Assembly (NCBI RefSeq): GCF_002313155.2
Contig: NZ_NWFK02000001.1
Span: 1,984,001-2,048,000, forward strand
DNA: 64,000 nt
Direction of reading: 5' to 3'
Source of the DNA: Psychrobacter sp. FDAARGOS_221
Lineage (GTDB): Bacteria; Pseudomonadota; Gammaproteobacteria; Pseudomonadales; Moraxellaceae
In this document: positions 49,588-59,105 of the stretch, piece by piece
How positions within the stretch are numbered: position 1 is the first letter of the stretch
Layout: each line of letters begins with the position of its first letter
Notes under the pieces: generated by a model
What the model was told of the DNA's origin: nothing
The model's database searches: none
What the model saw: the letters and a program-made list of their open reading frames with translations, nothing else
Program-made: the position numbers and the translations under genes

Positions 49588-50172
49588 TTAGTCTTTTGGG
49601 GTTGCTTCGATTTGTACAACAATTTTAACGTCTTTCATCATGCCGTTGTCAGCAAAAGTATTGATACCCCATTTGGTTCTGTCGATTGTGGTTTCAAAGT
49701 CGCCACCGCAAGAACGTTTTTTCAAGATAGGGTTGTCATAACAGTTAAACTTAGTAGCAGTCAAAGTCACTGGATGTGTTTGACCTACTAGGGTTAGGTT
49801 ACCTTTTACTTCTTTTACTTTTTCGCCGTCAAAAACCCAGTCAGTTGATTGGAAATAAGCGCTTGGGTACTTTTCAACGTTGAAGAAGTCAGCAGATCTT
49901 AAGTGCTTAGTAAATGGTTTGAAACCTGTTTCTAGGCTGCCCATAGGGATGGTGATACCAGCAAAGCCTTTTTGTTCTTCTGGAGCATACTCAAGGACAC
50001 CAGAGATGCCATAGAATCCGCCAGAGTTAGTGGTTGTGCCAAAGTGGTCAACATAAAAGCGAACGTTTGCATGATCAGAATCGATTTCATAAGTAGCAGC
50101 GTTAGCAGCGAAGCCAAAAGTGCCAAGACCAGCAAGTACAGCTAGGGTTACTGTGTTCTTTAATAATTTCAC
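49588..50172 (-). CDS. YceI family periplasmic protein
   Basis: 194 residues. Signal peptide MKLLKNTVTLAVLAGLGTFG...ANA with likely cleavage before ATYEID. The rest is a YceI lipocalin-like barrel: YEIDSDHANVRFYVDHFGTT, FKPFTKHLRSADFFNVEKYP and GNLTLVGQTHPVTLTATKF. YceI proteins bind isoprenoid-like lipids. The two cysteines in NCYDNPILKKRSCG may form a disulfide. GTG start at 50172 with AGGAGA upstream. Confidence 0.93.
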   Translation of the reverse strand: MKLLKNTVTLAVLAGLGTFGFAANAATYEIDSDHANVRFYVDHFGTTTNSGGFYGISGVLEYAPEEQKGFAGITIPMGSLETGFKPFTKHLRSADFFNVEKYPSAYFQSTDWVFDGEKVKEVKGNLTLVGQTHPVTLTATKFNCYDNPILKKRSCGGDFETTIDRTKWGINTFADNGMMKDVKIVVQIEATPKD

Positions 50173-50570
50173 AATGAGATCTCCTAAAAAAAGCCTATAT
50201 AGTTAGGCTGACAACGAAAAGAGCAGGTTATATATCATCAAAGCTCTATAACATTAACGTTGAAAAAATAAACGGCATCTATATCCTACCGCCGTTAAAT
50301 GTTAAGGCCAGCTTACAGATAATAGCGTATTTGATAATATTCTAACAAAAAAATAGTCAAATTTGGGTATGAAAAGCGCAACAATCCAACTTTTTGGTTG
50401 TTGTTCGGTTAACAAAAGCGATTATTAGCATTGACTGGTACTTAAATCGATACTTGTGATTATTGGTGTTTGTTATTACCAATACTTTAAGTCGAGATTT
50501 ACCAATAATCGCTTTTTATTTTAAGATCCGTTTTATTTTTAAGATCTATGGGGTGTTTTCTATGGGATGT
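50173..50570. other. Intergenic region upstream of the YceI gene
   Basis: About 400 bp without a gene. Contains the inverted-repeat element at 50414-50516 and a direct repeat TTTTATTTTAAGATC / TTTTATTTTTAAGATC near 50514-50547. Confidence 0.5.
50414..50516. repeat. 103-bp element bounded by 13-bp inverted repeats
   Basis: Perfect 13-bp terminal inverted repeats (AAAAGCGATTATT and AATAATCGCTTTT). Inside is a hairpin (TATTGGT with ACCAATA, 50461-50484). Non-coding. Resembles a small MITE- or REP-like element, but only one copy was seen in the window. Confidence 0.45.
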
Positions 50571-51023
50571 TTATTGATAGGCAGGTTTGATTTTACGACC
50601 CATCAAGGTATTGGCTACCCAAGCTGGACCAATTAATAAAAACTGTAGGTCTTTAAAGAAAGACGGCTTTTTGCCTTCAATTTTGTGACCGACAAATTGT
50701 CCAATCCAGGCAATGACGAAGATGGCGGCCCATGCTTTAAAGCCCAGTGGTAAGGCACTGATGGCGGCCATGCTGATTAGCATAAAGATACCCATCGCAA
50801 TAAATAAAGGCGTCGATAGGCGCAAGTAGAAGATAGCGACAAGCATAGTGGCCACGATGGTTACCCATGCGGCCATCGACATGCCCATGCCTAAGATGCT
50901 GACAAAGATGGTCGGCACACATAGCCAGTGAATTTTTTTGTTAATTGGGTTTTGGTGACTAACCGCATACTCTGACAGCCATTGGTCTAAGCTGCGTTTG
51001 TTGGAGCGTTTACGTGAGGCCAT
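50571..51023 (-). CDS. DUF962/Mpo1-like membrane protein
   Basis: 150 residues with about four hydrophobic helices. N-terminal YAVSHQNPINKKIHWLCVP is the DUF962 signature, and GHKIEGKKPSFFKDL near the C-terminus holds the other conserved His/Glu segment. Yeast Mpo1 of this family is a fatty-acid alpha-oxidation dioxygenase; the conserved His residues here are compatible with metal binding, but bacterial function is unproven. AAGGATAT precedes the ATG. Confidence 0.88.
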   Translation of the reverse strand: MASRKRSNKRSLDQWLSEYAVSHQNPINKKIHWLCVPTIFVSILGMGMSMAAWVTIVATMLVAIFYLRLSTPLFIAMGIFMLISMAAISALPLGFKAWAAIFVIAWIGQFVGHKIEGKKPSFFKDLQFLLIGPAWVANTLMGRKIKPAYQ

Positions 51024-51477
51024 TCTAATATCCTTATTAGGTTGGGTTGTGAATATTGTTTTTTATCATGATTGATTCAGTGTAACCCATCAGCAGACGA
51101 ATACAACTAACCATCTCTTTTTGTATGCTATGTTGTTTTATATGCCGTGTTTTCTATAACATCATTGGCATTCACATTGATTGGCTTCGATTCGCTTTGA
51201 CTGATTGTCATCGAATAGGGCAATGAGCGGTAAAGCGTTATCCCTTGTTGTGACGGGTTATTAGGATTCTATTATTGCAGTAAGCGTCATTAATGTAAAT
51301 ATCGTCGTCACTGGCTACGTTTTGGATTGATTATTTGTCATAATAGCCCCATTTAAGCATACTATGACATAAATCAGCCACAATAAATCATTGGCTTATA
51401 ACGCTGACCTAAGTCGGCTATATTCAGTTCGATTCATTGTTTGGTCTGACACTTAAGATATAAAGGAAATTTTGCGT
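51024..51477. other. Divergent region between the DUF962 gene and htpX
   Basis: About 450 bp without a gene. A candidate htpX promoter is at 51335-51363. Shine-Dalgarno AAAGGA at 51462-51467. Confidence 0.5.
51335..51363 (+). promoter_or_regulatory. Candidate promoter of htpX
   Basis: TTGTCA and CATACT separated by 17 bp, about 115 bp before the start codon. Both hexamers are partial matches; htpX in E. coli is also under CpxR and heat-shock control, not visible here. Confidence 0.35.
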
Positions 51478-52389
51478 ATGATGCGTATTGGCCTATTTTT
51501 ATTAACGAACCTGGCGGTGCTGATTGTGTTCAGTATCGTTTTTGGTATTTTATCTAGATTTTTCGGTCTAGGTGCTGTCCATGGCGCCGGCGGGTTGAAT
51601 ATTGCCAGCTTAGCAGTAATGTGTGGTGTGTACGGGATGCTTGGCTCTATCGTCTCTTTGTTTTTGTCAAAGTGGATGGCAAAGCGTTCAACTGGTACGG
51701 TCGTTATTGATCAGCCAAAAAGCACTATGGAAAAATGGCTGGTTGAAACCGTTGCTAAGCAAGCAAAAGCGGTCAATATCGACATGCCAGAAGTGGGTAT
51801 CTTTGACAACTCACAGCCGAATGCCTTTGCTACTGGTTGGAACAAAAACAAAGCGCTGGTCGCGGTTTCATCGGGTCTATTACATAGCATGACCCCTGAT
51901 GAAGTCGAAGCGGTATTGGCGCATGAGATTGGTCATGTTGCTAATGGCGATATGGTGACCCTAGCCTTGATTCAAGGCGTGGTGAACGCGTTTGTGATGT
52001 TCTTTGCTCGTATCATCGGTAGCTTTGTCGATAGAGTGGTGTTCAAGAATGAAGACGGTCCTGGTATCGGTTATTTCGTCACCAGTATTGCGATGGACAT
52101 CTTGCTGGGCTTCTTAGCGTCAGCGATTGTGATGTGGTTCTCGCGTCAACGTGAGTTCCGTGCCGATGCGATGGGTGCTAAGCTGGCAGGCCGCGATAAG
52201 ATGATTGGTGCATTAAATGCGCTACGTCCAGCTGAAGCTCGTCCTGATCAAATGCCTGAGAACATGCAAGCGTTTGCGATTGCTTCTGGTCAAGCACAAG
52301 GCTTTAGTATTGCCAACTTATTCCGCTCACATCCGACTTTAGATGATCGTATTGATGCGTTAAAAAAGTACAGTCCTAGCAAGTCTTAA
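51478..52389 (+). CDS. htpX: Protease HtpX (M48 membrane metalloprotease)
   Basis: 303 residues from ATG 51478, giving the conserved [15 protein letters not shown] start; an in-frame TTG at 51472 is 4 bp from AAAGGA and is less likely. Four hydrophobic segments. Zinc motif HEIGH at 149-153 and a third ligand Glu226 in [14 protein letters not shown]. HtpX degrades damaged membrane proteins with FtsH. Terminator follows. Confidence 0.96.
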   Translation: MMRIGLFLLTNLAVLIVFSIVFGILSRFFGLGAVHGAGGLNIASLAVMCGVYGMLGSIVSLFLSKWMAKRSTGTVVIDQPKSTMEKWLVETVAKQAKAVNIDMPEVGIFDNSQPNAFATGWNKNKALVAVSSGLLHSMTPDEVEAVLAHEIGHVANGDMVTLALIQGVVNAFVMFFARIIGSFVDRVVFKNEDGPGIGYFVTSIAMDILLGFLASAIVMWFSRQREFRADAMGAKLAGRDKMIGALNALRPAEARPDQMPENMQAFAIASGQAQGFSIANLFRSHPTLDDRIDALKKYSPSKS

Positions 52390-52445
52390 TTGTCAGTAAC
52401 TCACATCAGTAACTCACAATAATTAAGTGCTTGATACAAAATAAA

Positions 52446-52478
52446 AAATACCGCGATTAAAGTCGCGGTATTTTTTTG
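52446..52478. terminator. Terminator between htpX and pnuC
   Basis: AATACCGCGA with TCGCGGTATT, 6-nt loop, then a T-run; A-run upstream. Serves converging htpX and pnuC. Confidence 0.9.
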
Positions 52479-52493
52479 TTTCAGTCAAGGAAT

Positions 52494-53237
52494 CTAGGCT
52501 GTCGTTTCTATCCGAGCGTTGCGTTGCCATTCATACAGACCAATAAATGAGTTAATCTGATACACCATGGTTTGAATCGCAAAGATGTAGTTGCCTGTCA
52601 TTAAGTTGACAATCAGCCACACAAAGTTCACCACAATCCAAATCCACCAGTTGAACGAATAACGCAAAATCATTGTGGCCTGTGCAGTGATAGATAGCAC
52701 AAAAGCGAATACGTTAATCCAGTAAAAATCAATCATTCCCAAGAACTGACTGCCGTCATCTTGCACCACAGCATAGCCTTTTTCAGCCAGCCACTCATTG
52801 ACGATAGGGAACAGCATCAACCCAACACTGATGAATATCAAGGTGATGATCCAAACCCACTTTGTGGCTGATTTGGGTATCATATTGCCGTCTGGGTCTT
52901 TGTTTTTTGACCAATAAAATAGGCCATAAACGTGGGTAAAGAAGTTAAATAGTGGGGCCATCATTAGACCGACAGCGCCGGAGGTTGCTTGTACCACAAC
53001 CTCACCGGCAGTGGCCGCCATGCCGAGACCATTACCCATCACGTTTTTGCGGAAGGACAACGACACCACACAGACTAAGCCCACGATGGATACAGCGAGG
53101 TAAAACCAGTCTAACTGAGTGTGCTCGGTGGTGAGCCAAAAGCCTGAACTTAATGCAATCACACCAAATAAAAACCAAGCAATAATCCACTGCATGGCCC
53201 ATTTTCCAGTTAAGTTATCTAACAACTTAATGCGCAT
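52494..53237 (-). CDS. pnuC: Nicotinamide riboside transporter PnuC
   Basis: 247 residues with seven or eight membrane helices. PnuC signatures: FNFFTHVYGLFYWSKNKD, the aromatic C-terminal helix pair with WWIWIVVNFVWLIVNL and the end QINSFIGLYEWQR. Imports nicotinamide riboside by facilitated diffusion. Begins 9 bp after nadR, in the same operon; AAGGA precedes the ATG. Confidence 0.94.
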   Translation of the reverse strand: MRIKLLDNLTGKWAMQWIIAWFLFGVIALSSGFWLTTEHTQLDWFYLAVSIVGLVCVVSLSFRKNVMGNGLGMAATAGEVVVQATSGAVGLMMAPLFNFFTHVYGLFYWSKNKDPDGNMIPKSATKWVWIITLIFISVGLMLFPIVNEWLAEKGYAVVQDDGSQFLGMIDFYWINVFAFVLSITAQATMILRYSFNWWIWIVVNFVWLIVNLMTGNYIFAIQTMVYQINSFIGLYEWQRNARIETTA

Positions 53238-53246
53238 AAAAATTCC

Positions 53247-54287
53247 TTATTTTGCGAAAATATGGGTATCAATATAGTCAATCGCTTGTTGATAGCGCTG
53301 GAAGTAATCAGGGCTGCTGATACGATGGGTTGTAATGTTATGACGATGGAAAATTTCGCTTAAGCGGTCCTCAAAGCGATCGCGCGCGTCCTCTGAGCCT
53401 AATGAGCGCATACCATCGGCAACCCAAGGGGTGTTGTTGGCCAAGAATAACGTATGATCAAAACGGAACTCATCAATACAGGCCGCTACAAAAGGATGGG
53501 TGCGACCTTCGTATTCTTCACAAAAGGCTTGAGTAGTCACAAAGTCGGTATCAACAATGGTGACCGGTGACTTGGCCTGATACATGGCTTCACGCACCGC
53601 TTGAGCATGATCCAAGGCGATAGGCGCGTAGTCACTATACTGCAGCCCTTCTTCTGTCCCGCCCAAATGAGTGTCTACATACAGTCGACCCATCTCTAAC
53701 GCCAAATCGGTGCCATAGTAGTTCGCAATTTTGTGCGCAAGGACTGTTTTACCCGAGCTTTCACCGCCGACAATAGCAACGGTACGCGTATAGTCACCGC
53801 GGGCTTCAGGATGAATGATGTCCCAATTGGCAATGGGGTTGTAATGAATAGAAATACTATCGAATTCAGGATGTAGCGGGGTCGTCGCAACATCAATATT
53901 GAGCGCAGAAGTGACCGCTTCTTTCGACAGTGGGTGACCTTCTGTGACCAATAAAGTGGCATCTCCGGTAATCTCAAAGGTGTTTTGGATGTAGTCTATT
54001 TTGGCATTATAGCCGTCGATATTGATGGTGATGTCTTCAATGCTGTCATGCACAGGGAATGAAAAATCATCGCAAATATGGATTTTTATAAAAGGCATAT
54101 CGCGACACGCCATCTGTAACCAACGTGCTTTATCTTGCAAAGTCACTGGAAATTTAGGGTTTGGATTCGGGTGACGGGTGATAACGATATGTAAAATGTC
54201 GACCAGCGAAGAGGCGTGCAAGATACTGCGAATATGACCCAAATGCAAAGGTTCAAAATGCCCAATAATTAGCCCAGGTTTTTGCAT
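53247..54287 (-). CDS. nadR: NadR-type NMN adenylyltransferase / ribosylnicotinamide kinase
   Basis: 346 residues. N-terminal nucleotidyltransferase domain with GHFEPLHLGH (HLGH at 15-18), then a P-loop kinase domain with VGGESSGKT (Walker A 174-181) and an EMGRLYVDTH segment. It phosphorylates nicotinamide riboside to NMN and converts NMN to NAD. The N-terminal DNA-binding helix-turn-helix of enterobacterial NadR is missing, so it is not expected to be a repressor. Partner of the PnuC transporter 9 bp downstream. AAGGAT precedes the ATG. Confidence 0.93.
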   Translation of the reverse strand: MQKPGLIIGHFEPLHLGHIRSILHASSLVDILHIVITRHPNPNPKFPVTLQDKARWLQMACRDMPFIKIHICDDFSFPVHDSIEDITINIDGYNAKIDYIQNTFEITGDATLLVTEGHPLSKEAVTSALNIDVATTPLHPEFDSISIHYNPIANWDIIHPEARGDYTRTVAIVGGESSGKTVLAHKIANYYGTDLALEMGRLYVDTHLGGTEEGLQYSDYAPIALDHAQAVREAMYQAKSPVTIVDTDFVTTQAFCEEYEGRTHPFVAACIDEFRFDHTLFLANNTPWVADGMRSLGSEDARDRFEDRLSEIFHRHNITTHRISSPDYFQRYQQAIDYIDTHIFAK

Positions 54288-54889
54288 AATATAATCCTTA
54301 TTAATATCAAAATAGCGGGTATCGATAAGCGAATAGAGTGAGATTATGTATGAATTGAAATCAATGAAAAGTATTTTTAAAACAATAGGTTATAAAATGT
54401 TAGTAAACTGCAGTTGTGCTAGATTTGCGCAATACTTATTAGTCATAATGTTACAAAGTTGGTGTAAACTCCCAACAGCATTTTTGTTAAATATCGCTAT
54501 AATAATAACTGTTCCAAATAAAACGTTCATTCACTGCGATTAACTCTGCTATATCCATAAAAAACATCAATAAAAAAGCCAATAAATATAACAACATTAG
54601 CAGTGATAAAAATAATCATAAATTAGCCGCTAATTTAATAACAATAATAAATAGCTGCTAAACAGCAAACAGTACAGCAGTGAACAAAAATAACGATAAT
54701 GAACGATAAACACAACGGCAAAAAATAATAAGAATTCTAGGTCATTAGTATCAGCAACATCAAGATTCACATTAAGCAACAATCAGATGTGATGACAAAG
54801 CGCTGTTTAATGAATAGGTATAGTATAAGCAATAATTGCAATAAAAGCTGTCAATACGAAGCGAAGCAATCATCAAGGAGGTACTAGAT
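54288..54889. other. Divergent intergenic region between nadR and the PspC gene
   Basis: About 600 bp, very AT-rich, with many A-run repeats (AATAACAAT, AATAAAAA) at 54540-54730 and a small palindrome AAATTAGCCGCTAATTT near 54620. An open stretch at 54346-54543 has no ribosome-binding site or recognisable content and is not called. No gene seen. Confidence 0.5.
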
Positions 54890-55105
54890 ATGGCTAAGTT
54901 AACAAAACTACATCGGTCTCGCAATCACCGCATGATTGCTGGTGTGATGGGCGGAGTGGCTGAATATTTTGGTTGGTCACCGAACCTGACCCGTATTTTA
55001 TTCGTCATTATTTCGTCAGCTAGCGCTGCGGTTCCAGGTATTTTGATTTACCTTATTCTATGGCTAATCATGCCAAAAGCGACTGCCGCATCTTATGCTG
55101 CATAA
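54890..55105 (+). CDS. PspC-domain protein
   Basis: 71 residues. Single PspC domain: HRSRNHRMIAGVMGGVAEYFG, then LTRILFVIISS and LIYLILWLIMP as one or two membrane helices. Related to phage-shock-protein C, but without the regulatory C-terminus of PspC proper. A strong AAGGAGG precedes the ATG, implying high expression. No other psp genes are adjacent. Confidence 0.9.
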   Translation: MAKLTKLHRSRNHRMIAGVMGGVAEYFGWSPNLTRILFVIISSASAAVPGILIYLILWLIMPKATAASYAA

Positions 55106-55565
55106 ATAGCTGATAAATAAGTGCGCATAAATAGGCCAACGCTGCAGAGCTCAGTGCGTTACTTTAGTTCAGCATTAGGGCTCAGTGGTAGAGTGCAGTA
55201 TTGGTTCATTAATATAATGACACATTATCGACTGTATAAGACTTATAAAAAAACATATAATAATAAAAAGTAAATATTGACATCTGTTTGTGGTGATAAT
55301 TAGCAGCTGATCACTATCAAACCGCTTTCCTCCTGCCTAGATGGGTTACCATCTAGGTATTTTTTTGTCTATATTTGCATCAATTGAGCTAACTATATAG
55401 ATAAAATAACGTTTTTTTAGTATGGTGAGCGTATTATTGTGAATCATACAAAAAATGGCATTACCTCACTATTTATCTCTGTTTATTGCGCTTTTTTTAT
55501 TTTATTATTTATAGTTTCATTGATATTTTTATTAACCTTATTTATCTCAAAAACATGGCGATATT
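55106..55565. other. Gap between the PspC gene and glyQ
   Basis: About 460 bp. Contains a terminator at 55336-55366 roughly 230 bp after the pspC stop, a distance that leaves room for a long 3' UTR or an undetected small RNA. A D-arm-like GGCTCAGTGGTAGAGTGC at about 55180 is not a tRNA. Confidence 0.5.
55336..55366 (+). terminator. Terminator downstream of the PspC gene
   Basis: Perfect 9-bp stem (CCTAGATGG with CCATCTAGG), 4-nt loop, followed by TATTTTTTT. Confidence 0.88.
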
Positions 55566-56555
55566 ATGACTTTTCAAGAACTGATTTTGACATTGCAAAC
55601 TTATTGGGCAGAAAAAGGCTGTGTGGTGTTACAACCTTACGATATGGAAGTCGGTGCAGGAACGTTCCATACCGCGACTTTTTTACGTTCATTAGGGCCT
55701 GAAATTTGGAACGCCGCTTATGTGCAGCCATCACGTCGTCCTACTGATGGCCGTTATGGTGATAACCCCAACCGTTTGCAGCATTATTATCAGTTCCAAG
55801 TGGTCATGAAGCCAAACCCGCCTAATATTCAAGAGTTGTATCTGGGTTCACTTGAAGCTATTGGTATCGATACCTTGACCCATGACGTGCGTTTCGTCGA
55901 AGACAACTGGGAGTCGCCAACCCTAGGTGCTTGGGGTCTGGGCTGGGAAGTATGGCTAAACGGTATGGAAGTGACTCAGTTTACTTACTTCCAGCAAGTG
56001 GGCGGCCTAGAATGCTTCCCAGTCACCGGTGAGATTACTTATGGTCTTGAGCGTCTGGCCATGTATATTCAAGGTGTCGATAGTGTTTATGACTTAGTTT
56101 GGACCGATGGCGAATTTGGTAAAGTAACGTATGGTGATGTATTCCATCAAAACGAAGTGGAGCAATCAACCTACAACTTTGAGCATGCTGACGTGCCTAA
56201 GATGTTTGATTTATTTGACTTTTATGAGCAGCAAGCGGACAAACTAGTGGCAGCTGACTTGCCATTGCCAGCCTATGAGATGGTGTTAAAAGCCTCGCAT
56301 ACCTTTAACTTACTCGATGCGCGTGGTGCGATTTCGGTCACTGAGCGTCAACGCTTTATTCTAAGAGTGCGTACTTTAGCGCGCAAAGTGGCACAAGGTT
56401 ATGTGCAGGCACGTGCTAAGCTTGGTTTCCCATTGGCCGATGAGGCGCACAAAGAGGCGGCCTTGAAGAAGTATTTGCCGAAAGAAGAGTCGTCGACAGA
56501 CGAGGCAAACGCTAAGCCAGAGAACAAGTCTAAGCAAAAATCAAAAGACAAGTAA
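55566..56555 (+). CDS. glyQ: Glycyl-tRNA synthetase alpha subunit
   Basis: 329 residues (E. coli GlyQ 303). Class II catalytic subunit of the alpha2-beta2 enzyme. Signatures: [67 protein letters not shown] and [11 protein letters not shown] Lys/Ser/Glu-rich C-terminal tail of about 25 residues extends beyond the E. coli protein. glyS follows. Confidence 0.97.
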   Translation: MTFQELILTLQTYWAEKGCVVLQPYDMEVGAGTFHTATFLRSLGPEIWNAAYVQPSRRPTDGRYGDNPNRLQHYYQFQVVMKPNPPNIQELYLGSLEAIGIDTLTHDVRFVEDNWESPTLGAWGLGWEVWLNGMEVTQFTYFQQVGGLECFPVTGEITYGLERLAMYIQGVDSVYDLVWTDGEFGKVTYGDVFHQNEVEQSTYNFEHADVPKMFDLFDFYEQQADKLVAADLPLPAYEMVLKASHTFNLLDARGAISVTERQRFILRVRTLARKVAQGYVQARAKLGFPLADEAHKEAALKKYLPKEESSTDEANAKPENKSKQKSKDK

Positions 56556-56654
56556 TGCAAAATGAGCATGTGACCAAGTAAACGTCACTGCCTGACATAT
56601 AGCGACTGTCTTACCTATAAAAATATATAACCTCTTATAAAAGCAGAGACCCTC

Positions 56655-58748
56655 ATGAGTACAATTTTATTTGAACTAGGTAGTGAAGAGCTACCGCCAA
56701 AGAGCCTAAAGCCATTACGTGACTCACTGCAAGCCAGTGTTGAAAGCCAATTAAAAGACGCGAATATCAGCTATAACAGCTTAAAAGCCTTTGCTGCACC
56801 GCGTCGCCTTGCTATTCAAATTGAAGGTATCAGCGAAAAGCAGCCAGACCGTATCGAACAAAAGCGTGGTCCTGCGGTCAAAGCGGCCTATGATGCAGAC
56901 GGCAATCCAACCCGTGCTGCACAAGGTTTTGCCAAGGGTCTAGGTATCGATCCTAGTGAGCTGATTACCATTGAAACCGACAAAGGTGATTATATCGGCT
57001 ATGAGCTAACCGTACATGGTCAGGCGACCACTGAGCTGCTGCCTAATATCTTCCAAACCGCCTTGGATAACTTGCCAATCGCCAAGCGTATGCGTTCAGG
57101 TGCGAGCCGTGAAGAGTTCGTACGCCCCGTAAAATGGTTGGTATTGATGCAAGATGATCAAGTGATTGATGCCACAGTGCAAGGCCTACAGGCGGGTAAC
57201 CAAACCTTGGGTCATCGCTATCATTCACCTGAAGCGCAAAATATTGCTCATGCCAAAGACTATGAAACCGTGCTTGAGAATGCCAAAGTCATTGCTGATT
57301 TTGATCGTCGCCAACAGTTAATTACCGATCGTGTTAAAGCCTTGGCCGATGAAGTCAACGCTGAAGCCATTGTGCCGCAAGACTTGTTAGATGAAGTGAC
57401 TGCCCTGGTTGATTTGCCAGTGGCGCTGCGAGCGACATTTGAAGAGCGCTTTTTGCAAGTGCCACAAGAAGCTTTAATTAGCACCATGCAAGCGGATCAA
57501 AAATATTTCTGCTTAACCGATAAAGACGGCAAATTGCAGCCATACTTTATCTTTATTAGTAATATCGAATCAAAAGACCCAAGCCAAGTAGTCACTGGTA
57601 ACGAGAAAGTGGTACGTCCACGTTTGGCCGATGCTGAGTTCTTCTTCTTACAAGATCAAAAGCAGCCGTTGATTGAAATGGCAGAAAGCTTAAAGAATCG
57701 AGTATTCCAAGATAAGCTGGGTACGATTTGGGAGAAGTCTGAACGTATCGCTAAGTTGGCAGGCTTTATTGCTGCGTTATTTAAAGAAGAAAATATCGCC
57801 GGTTACGCTGACATTGATGTTGAGCAGACCACACGTGCAGCGATATTGGCCAAAGCCGACTTGACCAGTACCTTAGTGGGTGAATTCCCAGAACTGCAAG
57901 GGGTTGCCGGTACCTATTATGCGCGCTTAAATGGTGAGCCTGAAGCGATTGCCGCTGCGATAGAAGAGCAGTATTTACCGAAGTTCAGTGGTGATGCATT
58001 ACCAAAAACAGCAGTCGGTATTTGCCTAGCACTGGCAGATCGTATTGACACTCTGGTTGGTATTTTTGGTATCGACCAAGCCCCAACTGGCTCAAAAGAT
58101 CCGTTTAGCTTGCGCCGTTCAGCCATTGGCGTGCTGCGTATCTTAATTGAAAAGCAGTTGCCGATTAATCTGGTCAGCTTGATTGAACAAGCGATTGTTA
58201 ATTATCAAGGCAAACTGCCTCATGCTGGCGAGACCTTAACCCAAGTTATCGACTTTATTAATTCACGTTATCGTGCGATGTATACTGAGCAGGGCGTGAG
58301 CGTTGATACCATTCAAGCGGTATTGGCCATTAATCCACACATGCCACTTGATTTCGATCAGCGCATTCATGCGGTCAGTGAGTTCCGCAGCTTACCGCAA
58401 GCGGCGACCTTGGCTGAGATTAACAAACGTGTGGCCAATATTTTAGCCAAATCAGAAGGCGAAGCGTCTGAGTCAGTCGATGAGTCATTGCTAACAGAAG
58501 AGGCTGAGAAGACCTTGTATCAAGCATTGAGCACAGCCAAAACAGAAGTGGCGCCATTGCAAGCTGCTGCAAATTATACTCAAATCTTACAATCACTTGC
58601 TACGCTTGAAGCACCGTTAACTGGCTTCTTTGATCACGTCATGGTTAATAGTGATGATCCGGCATTAAAAGCCAATCGTCTGACCTTATTAAAGCAGGTG
58701 CGTGAGCTGTTCTTGACTGTCGCCGATGTGGGTGAATTACAGATCTAA
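56655..58748 (+). CDS. glyS: Glycyl-tRNA synthetase beta subunit
   Basis: 697 residues. Starts with [15 protein letters not shown] and contains [41 protein letters not shown], the long helical core and [28 protein letters not shown], all typical of GlyS. The beta subunit binds tRNA-Gly and contains an HD-like domain. Located 99 bp after glyQ; the standard glyQS operon. Confidence 0.97.
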   Translation: MSTILFELGSEELPPKSLKPLRDSLQASVESQLKDANISYNSLKAFAAPRRLAIQIEGISEKQPDRIEQKRGPAVKAAYDADGNPTRAAQGFAKGLGIDPSELITIETDKGDYIGYELTVHGQATTELLPNIFQTALDNLPIAKRMRSGASREEFVRPVKWLVLMQDDQVIDATVQGLQAGNQTLGHRYHSPEAQNIAHAKDYETVLENAKVIADFDRRQQLITDRVKALADEVNAEAIVPQDLLDEVTALVDLPVALRATFEERFLQVPQEALISTMQADQKYFCLTDKDGKLQPYFIFISNIESKDPSQVVTGNEKVVRPRLADAEFFFLQDQKQPLIEMAESLKNRVFQDKLGTIWEKSERIAKLAGFIAALFKEENIAGYADIDVEQTTRAAILAKADLTSTLVGEFPELQGVAGTYYARLNGEPEAIAAAIEEQYLPKFSGDALPKTAVGICLALADRIDTLVGIFGIDQAPTGSKDPFSLRRSAIGVLRILIEKQLPINLVSLIEQAIVNYQGKLPHAGETLTQVIDFINSRYRAMYTEQGVSVDTIQAVLAINPHMPLDFDQRIHAVSEFRSLPQAATLAEINKRVANILAKSEGEASESVDESLLTEEAEKTLYQALSTAKTEVAPLQAAANYTQILQSLATLEAPLTGFFDHVMVNSDDPALKANRLTLLKQVRELFLTVADVGELQI

Positions 58749-59105
58749 AGTAGTTTAAGCAATAAAAGCGCATAGAGCACATTTATCGTGTTCTTGCTTT
58801 TGCTAGTTCTTACTTTTGCTAGTTCTTACTAAAGAAACTGATGCTAAACAAGCTGACGTAAAGAAATTGATGTTATAGAGCAGGGCGTGATCATAGGGTC
58901 AGGTCCTGTTTTTTTAGGCTCAATTTTATCCTAGCAGTAATATTGTAAGTAAAAGTTACAAGTTAACATTATTCATTTTGATTGGCTTATCGCATAATAG
59001 AATATCAGTATTAAGTAAGCCGTTATAATAAGTTATAACCTTTATCAAACGGACTGATTTTAATTTCATTGTTTAATTGAACCATTTATTTAGGTATACG
59101 CTGTC
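58749..59105. other. Gap between glyS and the AI-2E permease gene
   Basis: About 360 bp. Holds a tandem duplication of TTTTGCTAGTTCTTAC at 58797-58828 and a TTTTTTT run near 58912 after a weak hairpin. No gene seen. Confidence 0.5.

Noticed and set aside
54346..54543. 65-codon open frame between nadR and the PspC gene
   Set aside because: No Shine-Dalgarno, no similarity recognised, and AT-rich intergenic base composition.
55170..55215. tRNA-like D-arm sequence GGCTCAGTGGTAGAGTGC
   Set aside because: No matching acceptor, anticodon or T-arm could be built around it, so it is not called as a tRNA.
55439..55702. Open frame overlapping the start of glyQ
   Set aside because: Its second half is the glyQ sequence in another frame; the first half is low-complexity hydrophobic with no ribosome-binding site.
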